Shown here one piece after another: positions 15,917 through 23,172 of a DNA stretch of 64,000 nucleotides; position 1 is the first letter of the stretch, and every line of letters starts with the position of its first letter. The stretch comes from Phytohabitans aurantiacus (lineage in GTDB: Bacteria > Actinomycetota > Actinomycetes > Mycobacteriales > Micromonosporaceae). Both the position numbers and the translations under genes were made by a program. Below the pieces are notes generated by a model that was not told where the DNA came from, searched no databases, and saw only the letters and a program-made list of their open reading frames with translations. The stretch lies in contig NZ_BSDI01000045.1 of the NCBI RefSeq assembly GCF_027923225.1, positions 1-64,000 of the forward strand. Reading direction: 5' to 3'.

Positions 15917-16904
15917 CGTCCACCGGGGCGCCGCCACCCTCGACGCCGCCGCCCGCGATATAGATGGCGCCGTCCACCGCGACCGCGGCGGTGCCGTGGC
16001 GTGGCACCGGCATCGGTGCGAGCCGCCGCCAGCGGTCGTGGACGGTGTCGTATGCCTCGGTCTCGGCGAAGACAGCGTCTGGACCGGTGCCGTCATGGTC
16101 GCCCTCGCCACCGAAGACGTAGACGCTGGCACCGACGGCCGCGGCGGCGACACCGCCACGCGCGGTCGGCATCGGCGACCGCTGCGTCCACCGGCGCGAG
16201 CGCAGGTCGTACGCGTAGACGGTGTCCCGCACGTTCACCTGCCCCCGATCCCGCCCACCGACCACGTAGAACACCGTGCCGACGATGGCGCCGCCGACGT
16301 GGTCACGCGCCTGCGGCAGGTGGGGCAGCGCCTCCCACCGCCCGGTCACGACGTCATACGACGACACGGTGTCCACTGTGTCCTGAACACCGCCGGGAGC
16401 CGGCGTCAGCGTGCGCATGCCGCCGGCGAGGTAGATCCTGGCGCCTCGGGTGCCCACCGCGGCGCTGCCCCGCGCCATGTCCAGCGGCATCGAGGGCAGT
16501 CGCGTCCACCGGTCCGCACGCGGGTCGTAGACGAAGCAGTCGGGCAGTGCCTGCCACGAGGCCCCGCCGGAAAGACCGCCGAGGACGTAGAGCCGGCCAC
16601 CGGCCACCGCCACGTTGGGGTGGTTCATCGCGACGGGCAGCGGTGCGGCGTCCGACCACGTATCGCGCCGGACGTCGTACACCTCCACCCGGTCGGTGGT
16701 GACGAAGCCACCGGCGGAGTCGCCGACGATGCCGCCGACGACGTAGATCCGGTCGCCTACCGCGGCGGCGCTGTGCTCCTGCCGGGGACCGCCCGCGATC
16801 GGTGCGAGCGGCCGCCACCCGTCGCCGCCCGGTCGTGCGTGCGCCGGACCGGGCGCGATCGGCACCAGGACAGCGCCGAGGAACATCGCGATCCACCGTT
16901 TCAT
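15891..16904 (-). CDS. Secreted kelch-repeat protein
   Basis: A 337-residue protein with a signal peptide (WIAMFLGAVLVPIAPGPAHA), then about six kelch repeats filling the mature part. Each has a YVVGG or YVFGG turn and a downstream YDxxxxxW, for example GDRIYVVGGI with YDVRRDTW, GRLYVLGGL with YDPRADRW, and GTVFYVVGGRD with YDLRSRRW. A six-bladed beta-propeller is predicted, outside the cell, possibly binding protein or carbohydrate. GAGGAGG before the ATG fixes the start. Its end overlaps ligJ tail-to-tail. No galactose-oxidase copper residues were recognised. Confidence 0.83.
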   Translation of the reverse strand: MKRWIAMFLGAVLVPIAPGPAHARPGGDGWRPLAPIAGGPRQEHSAAAVGDRIYVVGGIVGDSAGGFVTTDRVEVYDVRRDTWSDAAPLPVAMNHPNVAVAGGRLYVLGGLSGGASWQALPDCFVYDPRADRWTRLPSMPLDMARGSAAVGTRGARIYLAGGMRTLTPAPGGVQDTVDTVSSYDVVTGRWEALPHLPQARDHVGGAIVGTVFYVVGGRDRGQVNVRDTVYAYDLRSRRWTQRSPMPTARGGVAAAAVGASVYVFGGEGDHDGTGPDAVFAETEAYDTVHDRWRRLAPMPVPRHGTAAVAVDGAIYIAGGGVEGGGAPVDVNDSYRPR

Positions 16905-17027
16905 CGCAACCTCCTCGACTGATCCACTGATGTCGATACACAGGCTACCCCGTCGGCGGGGCGGCCAAGGAGATCCACAAACGCGTAGGGTGAAGGTCCG
17001 CACACCATGAGGAGGAGCCGGATACCC

Positions 17028-18113
17028 ATGGCGCAGCACGTACGCGGCGTGATCGCACGCACCAAGAACGCCCCCGTTGAGCTGACCACCGTGGTGGTGC
17101 CCGATCCCGGTCCGGGCGAGGCGGTCGTCAAGGTCCAGGCGTGCGGGGTGTGCCATACCGACCTGCACTACCGGCAGGGCGGCATCAACGACGAGTTCCC
17201 GTTCCTGCTCGGCCACGAGGCGGCCGGCATCGTCGAGGCGGTCGGGGAAAACGTCACCGACGTGGCACCCGGCGACTTCGTGATCCTGAACTGGCGAGCG
17301 GTGTGCGGCCAGTGCCGCGCCTGCCTGCGCGGGCGCCCCTGGTACTGCTTCAACACCCACAACGCCACGCAGAAGATGACACTCGAAGACGGCACCGCCC
17401 TGTCACCCGCGCTCGGCATCGGCGCGTTCGTCGAGAAGACGCTGGTCGCGGCCGGTCAGTGTACGAAGGTCGACCCGGCGGCGTCCGCGGCCGCCGCCGG
17501 CCTGCTCGGCTGCGGCGTGATGGCCGGCCTCGGCGCGGCCATCAACACCGGCGGCGTCGGTCGCGGTGACTCGGTCGCCGTCATCGGCTGCGGCGGCGTC
17601 GGCAACGCCGCGGTCGTGGGCGCCCGGCTGGCGGGCGCAGCCCGGATCGTCGCGGTCGACATCGACGACCGCAAGCTGGAGACCGCGAAGAAGCTGGGCG
17701 CCACGCACACCGTCAACTCCGCCAGCACCGACGCGGTCGAGGCCATCCGGGAGCTGACCGGCGGGTTCGGCGCCGACGTGGTCATCGAGGCGGTCGGCCG
17801 CCCGGAGACGTACCAGCAGGCGTTCTACGCGCGCGACCTGGCCGGCACGGTGGTACTGGTCGGCGTGCCGACGCCGGAGATGCGGCTGGACCTGCCGCTG
17901 CTCGACGTGTTCGGGCGGGGCGGCGCGCTCAAGTCCTCGTGGTACGGCGACTGCCTGCCCAGCCGCGACTTCCCGATGCTGATCGACCTGTACCTGCAGG
18001 GGCGGCTCGACCTGGACGCGTTCGTCACCGAGACCATCGCGCTGGACGAGGTCGAGCAGGCGTTCGAACGCATGCACGCCGGCGACGTACTGCGCTCGGT
18101 GGTGCTGCTGTGA
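17028..18113 (+). CDS. mscR: S-(hydroxymethyl)mycothiol dehydrogenase
   Basis: A 361-residue zinc alcohol dehydrogenase of the class III-like, mycothiol-dependent type. It oxidises the formaldehyde-mycothiol adduct to S-formylmycothiol with NAD+, detoxifying formaldehyde and possibly S-nitrosomycothiol. Catalytic Zn ligands are in CGVCHTDLHYRQGG (C39 and nearby) and LLGHEAAGIVE (H/E); the structural Zn site is VCGQCRACLRGRPWYC. The Rossmann motif is GCGGVGNAAV. RGVIARTKNAPVEL is the family's N-terminal signature and supports ATG 17028, with GAGGAG upstream. It overlaps the MBL hydrolase gene by GTGA; the same pair occurs in mycobacteria. Confidence 0.88.
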   Translation: MAQHVRGVIARTKNAPVELTTVVVPDPGPGEAVVKVQACGVCHTDLHYRQGGINDEFPFLLGHEAAGIVEAVGENVTDVAPGDFVILNWRAVCGQCRACLRGRPWYCFNTHNATQKMTLEDGTALSPALGIGAFVEKTLVAAGQCTKVDPAASAAAAGLLGCGVMAGLGAAINTGGVGRGDSVAVIGCGGVGNAAVVGARLAGAARIVAVDIDDRKLETAKKLGATHTVNSASTDAVEAIRELTGGFGADVVIEAVGRPETYQQAFYARDLAGTVVLVGVPTPEMRLDLPLLDVFGRGGALKSSWYGDCLPSRDFPMLIDLYLQGRLDLDAFVTETIALDEVEQAFERMHAGDVLRSVVLL

Positions 18114-18745
18114 GCGGCGGCGCGCGCATCGAACGCCTAGTGACGTCGGGAACGTTCGCGCTCGACGGCGGCGTGTGGGAGGTCGACAACAACGTCTGGA
18201 TCGTCGGTGACGACCACGAGGTCGTCGTGATCGACGCCGCGCACGAGGCCGACGCCATCATCGCCCAGGTGGGCGACCGGGCGGTCCGGGCCATCGTGTG
18301 CACCCACGCGCACAACGACCACGTCAACGCGGCGCCGGCGGTGGCCGCAGCGACCGGCGCGCCGATCCTGCTGCACCCCGACGACCTTCCACTGTGGAAA
18401 CTGACCCATCCCGAGCACTCGCCCCACGGGGAGCTGGCCGACGGGCAGACCATCGAGGTCGCCGGCACCGCCCTCACCGTGCTGCACACCCCGGGACACG
18501 CACCGGGCGCCGTGTGCCTGTACGCCCCGGCGCTCGGCACGGTCTTCACCGGAGACACGCTGTTCGCGGGCGGCCCCGGCGCGACCGGCCGGTCGTACTC
18601 GGACTTCCCGACGATCATCCGGTCGATCAGCGACCGGCTGCTCGGCCTGCCGCCGGAGACCACGGTCCGCACCGGCCACGGCGACCCCACGACCATCGGA
18701 GCCGAGTCACCCCACCTGCAAACCTGGGTCGACCGCGGCCACTGA
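18110..18745 (+). CDS. MBL-fold metallo-hydrolase, partner of mscR
   Basis: A 211-residue metallo-beta-lactamase-fold hydrolase of the glyoxalase II-like type. The metal motif THAHNDHVN (HxHxDH) lies near residue 63, with further ligands in LHTPGHAPGA, FTGDTLFAGGPGATGR and RTGHGDPTTIG. Coupled to mscR by a 4-nt overlap, it probably releases formate from S-formylmycothiol, completing formaldehyde detoxification; that step is inferred from operon conservation. Cytoplasmic. It is followed after 64 nt by repeat copy C. Confidence 0.87.
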   Translation: MSGGARIERLVTSGTFALDGGVWEVDNNVWIVGDDHEVVVIDAAHEADAIIAQVGDRAVRAIVCTHAHNDHVNAAPAVAAATGAPILLHPDDLPLWKLTHPEHSPHGELADGQTIEVAGTALTVLHTPGHAPGAVCLYAPALGTVFTGDTLFAGGPGATGRSYSDFPTIIRSISDRLLGLPPETTVRTGHGDPTTIGAESPHLQTWVDRGH

Positions 18746-18808
18746 CGGTCCTGATTTCGCACGCGGGCACGCCGGCATCCAGCCGGCGACCTGTTCCAAA
18801 TGATGTTG

Positions 18809-18866
18809 GGCTACCGCGACGTGCGTCGTGGTGGAGGCCGCTGCTCCCGCAGCCTCGCCCTCCGCG
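18809..18866 (+). repeat. Dispersed structured repeat, copy C
   Basis: Plus-strand core copy (GGCTACCGCGACG, GCTGCTCCCGCAGCC, CCTCCGCG) 64 nt after the MBL hydrolase stop. It retains the GCTGC-TCCC-GCAGC hairpin; the first hairpin is partly degraded (CGACGTGCGTCG is still self-complementary). The rest of the 228-nt gap before the next gene shows no other clear feature. Confidence 0.7.
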
Positions 18867-18973
18867 GCTTCACAACCCGCGCGGGCGTGGCGGCACCCCG
18901 GGGCAGACCGATGAGTTTGGGAGCCTGCGCCGGTCTACCTACCGACAGCACCTGACTGAGAGGGAGTACTCCG

Positions 18974-19588
18974 ATGGCAAAGGTCATCTCCACCCTGTTC
19001 ATCTCGGCCGACGGCGTGGCCGAGATCGACCCGGACTGGCACTTCCCGTACTTCGACGAGAACATGGGCCGCGCCGTCAGCGAGGACTACGACACCGCTG
19101 ACGTGCTGCTCATCGGCCGTGGCACCTACGAAAGCTTCGCCGGCGCCTGGCCCGACCGGGAGACCGCCGGCGAGGAGGACGCGGCGCTCGCCAAGCAACT
19201 GGGCGACATGCGCAAGGTGGTCGTCTCGCGCCAGCCGCTGGAGTTCACGTGGCGCAACTCCGAGCTGATCAGCGGGGACCTCCTCGAAGCGGTCGCCGCG
19301 CTCAAGGCCGATGCCGGCGTCAAAGGCGTCCTCATCCCCGGTTCGATCACCGTGGTGCGGCAACTGCTCGCCGCTGGGCTGCTCGACGAGCTGCGCCTGC
19401 TGGTACATCCGGTGGCGGCGCGCAAGGGCGAGAAGCTGTTCGACGACGGTACGGCGCCGTACCACCTGCGCGTACTGGCCACCGAGGCGTTCCCGACCGG
19501 CGTGATCCGCGTGATCTACGCGCCGACCGCGGCACCGGCCAAGGTCGGGTACGACGACGTCAAGGACCTCGTACCCGAAGGGCGGTAG
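18974..19588 (+). CDS. Dihydrofolate reductase / RibD C-terminal family protein
   Basis: A 204-residue protein of the RibD C-terminal/DHFR-like fold common in actinomycetes, of unknown substrate. The family start is MAKVISTLFISADGVAE; LLIGRGTYESFAGAWPD holds the NADPH-contacting loop; later come KGVLIPGSITVVRQLLAAGL (GS motif for nucleotide binding) and DELRLLVHPVAARKGEKLF. True folate reductase activity is not expected. RBS GGGAG at 7 nt. It stands alone between repeat copy C and an ECF sigma gene. Confidence 0.85.
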   Translation: MAKVISTLFISADGVAEIDPDWHFPYFDENMGRAVSEDYDTADVLLIGRGTYESFAGAWPDRETAGEEDAALAKQLGDMRKVVVSRQPLEFTWRNSELISGDLLEAVAALKADAGVKGVLIPGSITVVRQLLAAGLLDELRLLVHPVAARKGEKLFDDGTAPYHLRVLATEAFPTGVIRVIYAPTAAPAKVGYDDVKDLVPEGR

Positions 19589-19733
19589 CCGCTCCGCGCC
19601 CAAGGGACAAAGCGGTCGCATAGGTTCTTCACAACTTCTTCTCAGGGCCCGGATGGTGATCGTCGACTATCAACGTCGGCGCCCCTCGCGCCGATACGGA
19701 ACACCCACATTCGTGGGCTGGGGAGGAGTCTGG

Positions 19734-20282
19734 GTGCGCGGTGACGCCATGCCGAAAGGCGACCGGGATACGCAGGAGTACGTCGATTACGTGTCGGCGC
19801 GGCTCGCCCAGTGGCACCGTGCGGCGTACCTGCTGTGCGGCGACGAACACCGCGCCGACGACCTGGTGCAGACGACGGTGACAAAGCTCTACGTGCACTG
19901 GGCCCGCGCCCGTGCCGCCGACAAGATCGACTCCTACGTGCACCGCATGCTGGTGCGCACGTTCATCGACGAGCGGCGGCTGGCCTGGTCGAAGGTGTGG
20001 CTGATGTCGGCCACACCCGAGCGCGGCACGGCGGGCGACAGCTCGGTGGAGGACCGTGACCTGGTGATGCGCGCCCTGGCGGAATTGCCGAAGGGGCAGC
20101 GCACGGTACTGGTCATGCGCTTTCTGTGTGACATGCCGGTCGAAGAGGTGGCGGCCGCGATGCGGTGCTCCGCGGGCAACGTGAAGGCGCAGACGTTCCG
20201 CGGGCTCGCGGTGCTGCGGGAGCGGCTGGGAGGCGAGTTCGCGGGGGCGCTGGCCGGCCGGGGCACAGCGGTCTCCGTCTGA
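19734..20282 (+). CDS. SigE-family ECF RNA polymerase sigma factor
   Basis: A 182-residue sigma-70 factor of the actinobacterial SigE/ECF41-like class. Region 2 includes HRAAYLLCGDEHRADDLVQT and TKLYVHWARARAADKIDSYV; region 4 includes RALAELPKGQRTVLVMRFLC and MPVEEVAAAMRCSAGNVKAQ. A GTG at 19734 is chosen because GGGAGGAG sits 5 nt upstream; the ATG at 19749 lacks an RBS. No anti-sigma gene overlaps it, unlike the sigma gene at 21651-22160. The 148-nt gap after it shows no clear feature. Confidence 0.85.
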   Translation: MRGDAMPKGDRDTQEYVDYVSARLAQWHRAAYLLCGDEHRADDLVQTTVTKLYVHWARARAADKIDSYVHRMLVRTFIDERRLAWSKVWLMSATPERGTAGDSSVEDRDLVMRALAELPKGQRTVLVMRFLCDMPVEEVAAAMRCSAGNVKAQTFRGLAVLRERLGGEFAGALAGRGTAVSV

Positions 20283-20430
20283 CGGCACCGGCTAGCCGCG
20301 CCCGCGGAGGTTGGTCGCGCGCGGTGACGGGAGCAGAGCCGGGACCCGGCGCATGTGGTCGGCGTACGCCGGGCGGCGCTCCAGCGACCTGCGATCCATC
20401 ATCGGCACGCTGACCACCGCGCTTCGTTCG

Positions 20431-21648
20431 CTACATCATCTGCCAGCTCACGGTGCCGGGCAGGAGGACGCGACAGTCGGCCGGTGCCGTGGCGACCACT
20501 TGGCGCTCGCCGCTGTCCGGATCGAGCAACTCCACGGTGAGTACACCGGCCCGATGGGCCGCGAGCAGTACACCCTCCTGGCGGACCGCGAGGAGCCGGC
20601 GCTCACCGGCGTCGCGTCCGGCCGGCAGCCGGTACCGCTCCAGGACCTCGCCCTTGGTCGACAGCGCCAGCAGGTCGCCGGCGATCGGGCTGGAGCCGTC
20701 GCGAATGAGCTGGTAGTACAGCGTCCGGCCGGCCGGGTCGATGACGAGGGGCATCGCCGGACCCGTGCTGATCTGCTCGCCCTCGGCGAGCGCGTCGCCG
20801 GTCAACGGCACGTCGAGACCTCGCTGCTCGCCGGTGACGCCGTCGGCGACGGCCAGGAAGAAGCCGGGATCCCCGCCGCTCCGATCCGGACCGGTCAGCG
20901 ACGGCATCGGCGTGCCGTCGTTGCCGCCACGGTCGTAGTCGCGGCGCGGAACCAGCAGGAGGTCGCCGGACGGGAAGACGTCCCGCACCGCCCAGTCGTC
21001 AGGGTCGTGGATCGGCACCTGCCTGCTCTGCCCGGACGCCAGCGTCATGACGGTCACGCTCGCGGGGTTGACGCCGGGCGCGTTCGGCTCGAGTACGAGC
21101 AGGCCGCCGTCCGGGGACCAGGCGGCCACCGTCACGTCGCCCAACGGCCGGCTGCCAGTGCCGGTCAGGTCGCGGAGGGTGCGGGCGCCCTCCGGCCCGG
21201 ACACCAGCCAGCGGCCGTCCGGCGACAGGCCGGCGAGCTCGCCGGGAAGCTTGTACTGCTCGCCGGAGCGGGTCAGCAGGAAGTTGTCCGGGCACCGTTC
21301 CCGCGTCGCGGGGCAGGGCGCGTAGACCAGCGCACCGGCGCCGACCGGCCGATCGGCGGGCAATGGGAGCGCCGACGTGGGCACCGTCCACTTGTCGGGT
21401 ATCCAGTCCACGACCGCGCGCCCGGCCGGCCCGGCGGCGTCGACGCCGGTGACCGAGTCGCCCCCGGACCTGCCGGTGAGCGGTACCCAGACCGCCGCCA
21501 CCGCCAGCGCGGCCGCCGCCGCCACAGCGACCGGCGCCAGCCGGACCATCCGCTGGCGCCGGCGCGCGACCCGGATGACGGAGTTCCCGACGTCGTAGTG
21601 CTTGGCCTCGTCGGCGATCGCGGCGAAGTGCTCGTGCAGGTCGGTCAT
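20431..21648 (-). CDS. Membrane-anchored protein cotranscribed with a sigma factor
   Basis: A 405-residue protein with a cytoplasmic N-terminus of about 35 residues (MTDLHEHFAAIADEAKHYDVG), one membrane helix (VAVAAAAALAVAAVWVPLTG) and an extracytoplasmic part of about 340 residues. That part resembles WD/TolB-type beta-propeller blades (GLSPDGRWLVSGP, VAAWSPDGGLLVLEP). It follows a SigE-family gene with a 2-nt gap, and GAGGAGGT lies before its ATG. This layout suggests a membrane regulator or sensor for the sigma factor, though no zinc anti-sigma HxxxCxxC is seen. Function unproven. Confidence 0.75.
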   Translation of the reverse strand: MTDLHEHFAAIADEAKHYDVGNSVIRVARRRQRMVRLAPVAVAAAAALAVAAVWVPLTGRSGGDSVTGVDAAGPAGRAVVDWIPDKWTVPTSALPLPADRPVGAGALVYAPCPATRERCPDNFLLTRSGEQYKLPGELAGLSPDGRWLVSGPEGARTLRDLTGTGSRPLGDVTVAAWSPDGGLLVLEPNAPGVNPASVTVMTLASGQSRQVPIHDPDDWAVRDVFPSGDLLLVPRRDYDRGGNDGTPMPSLTGPDRSGGDPGFFLAVADGVTGEQRGLDVPLTGDALAEGEQISTGPAMPLVIDPAGRTLYYQLIRDGSSPIAGDLLALSTKGEVLERYRLPAGRDAGERRLLAVRQEGVLLAAHRAGVLTVELLDPDSGERQVVATAPADCRVLLPGTVSWQMM

Positions 21649-21650
21649 CG

Positions 21651-22160
21651 CTATACCTCCTCGGTGATGAGTTCGGCCAGATGTGGCGCGAGCGTGCGCA
21701 GGCGGCCCAGCGCATGGGCCGTCTGGCTCTTCACGGTCCCCTCCGAGCACCCCAGGATCTGGGCGGCCTCGGCGACCGGGCGGTCCTCGTAGAAGCGGAG
21801 CACCAGCACGGCCCGCTGCCGTGGCGTCAGCCGCGCCAACGCCTGCTGAAGCGCGACGCGGCGCACGGTGCCGTCGGCCTCGTGGCCCACCGGCCTCTCC
21901 GGCAGCCGCTCCACCGGCAACTCGTCGTACCGCTGCCGGCGCCGCCACAGCGAGATCGCCTCGTGGTACATCACCTTGCGTACGAATGCCTCCGGCTGGT
22001 CGTACCCGGAGATGGTGCGCCACCGGCGCGCGGCCTTCAGCAGGGCGTTCTGCAACAGGTCCTCGGCGGCGGCATGACTGCCGGCCAGGACGTACGCCAG
22101 CCGCGACCACGTCTCCGTATGTGCGGCGAGAAAGTCCCGAAATCCGTCGAACCGGTCCAA
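21651..22160 (-). CDS. SigE-family ECF RNA polymerase sigma factor
   Basis: A 169-residue sigma factor. Region 2: FRDFLAAHTETWSRLAYVLA, AAAEDLLQNALLKAARRW, and DQPEAFVRKVMYHEAISLWR. Region 4: ALARLTPRQRAVLVLRFYED and PVAEAAQILGCSEGTVKSQT. Typical for the Streptomyces SigE-family ECF class. The downstream gene, 2 nt away, encodes a membrane propeller protein, so the pair is an operon that probably responds to an envelope signal. It is divergent from a Pr6Pr membrane gene. Confidence 0.87.
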   Translation of the reverse strand: MDRFDGFRDFLAAHTETWSRLAYVLAGSHAAAEDLLQNALLKAARRWRTISGYDQPEAFVRKVMYHEAISLWRRRQRYDELPVERLPERPVGHEADGTVRRVALQQALARLTPRQRAVLVLRFYEDRPVAEAAQILGCSEGTVKSQTAHALGRLRTLAPHLAELITEEV

Positions 22161-22279
22161 TGGCCCCCACTCCCCTCAATGCCTCTGGACGTAACACGAC
22201 CGGGGCGTGGGCGCGGTTGGAAGGCGATGCGCTCCGAAGGGCCGGGTACGGTACGGGTGCTCTGCGATCGTGACGGCGG

Positions 22280-22954
22280 ATGGTGGACATGTCGATCTGG
22301 GTACGGCCGGCGCTCTGGTGGCGGGTGGGCATCGTGCTGGCCGCGTGCTTCGGGCTGACCTTCCACTCAAGTTCGCTGGTCTACTTCACGGTGCAGAGCA
22401 ACCTGATCGTGCTGGGTTACTTCGGCGCGAGCGTCTACTGGATGGTCCGCCGGGGTGATCCGGCGCCGGCGGCACCCCGGTTGCGCGGCGCGGTCACGCT
22501 TTGGATCATGATCACCGGCCTGGTGGCGCACATCCTGCTCAACCATGGTGCGAACCCGCTGCCCGGCCTGGTCGAGAGCGGGAACCTGTTCGCGAACTGG
22601 TCCACCTTCGCCCTGCACTATCTCGTGCCCGGCATGGTGCTGCTGGACTGGCTGGTGTTTGCGCCGCACCGCGTGGTGCCCTACACCGACCTGCCGCTGT
22701 GGCTGCTGTACCCGTTGGGGTACGCCCTGGTGGCGCTCGGCCGGGCGGCGGTCTATCCGGGCTTCGACACCCCGTACCCGTACTACTTCCTGGACCCCAC
22801 CGAGCGGGGCTACGACTGGGTGTTCGGCCAGTTCGCGATCCTGACCGTCGAGTTCACCGTACTCGGGATGATCCTGCTTGGTCTTGACCGGCTGGCGGCC
22901 GGCATTGGCCGGCGTGCCCGCCGGGATGTCTCGTCCCTTCCGGCCCGAGGTTGA
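22280..22954 (+). CDS. Pr6Pr family membrane protein
   Basis: A 224-residue polytopic protein with about six membrane helices, matching the Pr6Pr (FAR-17a/AIG1-like) family: YFTVQSNLIVLGYFGASVYW near the start, then LRGAVTLWIMITGLVAHILL, the family motif NWSTFALHYLVPGMVLLDWL, and YPLGYALVALGR with PYYFLDP. Function not established; eukaryotic relatives are lipid-ester hydrolases with an active Thr and His. Starts at ATG 22280 or 22289. It stands alone, followed by the pectin locus control region. Confidence 0.8.
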   Translation: MVDMSIWVRPALWWRVGIVLAACFGLTFHSSSLVYFTVQSNLIVLGYFGASVYWMVRRGDPAPAAPRLRGAVTLWIMITGLVAHILLNHGANPLPGLVESGNLFANWSTFALHYLVPGMVLLDWLVFAPHRVVPYTDLPLWLLYPLGYALVALGRAAVYPGFDTPYPYYFLDPTERGYDWVFGQFAILTVEFTVLGMILLGLDRLAAGIGRRARRDVSSLPARG

Positions 22955-22995
22955 GCCGCCCTCGACACCACCGCGGCTGAGGCCGTCGATAATCA

Positions 22996-23028
22996 TCGAT
23001 TGACAGCTCGTTGCTCGACGGCAACACT
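22996..23028 (+). promoter_or_regulatory. Promoter of the CBM35/PL11 gene, duplicated element 1
   Basis: TTGACA (23000-23005), 17-nt spacer, AACACT (23023-23028). The surrounding sequence ATCGATTGACAG...ACACTGT...TGA.GCACA is repeated before the CE12 gene at 27435-27467. The predicted start site lies upstream of two LacI-type operators, giving a leader of about 140 nt. Beyond the promoter and operators nothing else was seen in the 218-nt gap. Confidence 0.55.
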
Positions 23029-23051
23029 GTCTGATGCACAACCTGATCAGG

Positions 23052-23065
23052 TTGGAGCGCTCACA
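23052..23065. promoter_or_regulatory. LacI/CebR-type operator 1
   Basis: TTGGAGCGCTCACA matches the actinobacterial CebR-type palindrome TGGGAGCGCTCCCA at 12 of 14 positions, with the GAGCGCTC core intact. It is just downstream of the predicted promoter. Confidence 0.55.
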
Positions 23066-23139
23066 ACCGGCCACTGCGATGGTCGAGCAGTTCAACAGGG
23101 CACACAGATCCATGCTCGCCCTGATCGGCAGTGATCGAC

Positions 23140-23153
23140 TGTGAGCGCTCCCA
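23140..23153. promoter_or_regulatory. LacI/CebR-type operator 2
   Basis: TGTGAGCGCTCCCA matches TGGGAGCGCTCCCA at 12 of 14 positions. It lies 20 nt before the PL11 start codon and 88 bp centre-to-centre from operator 1, compatible with looping by a LacI-family tetramer or two dimers. Confidence 0.6.
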
Positions 23154-23172
23154 GTATCGTTTGGAGATAACC

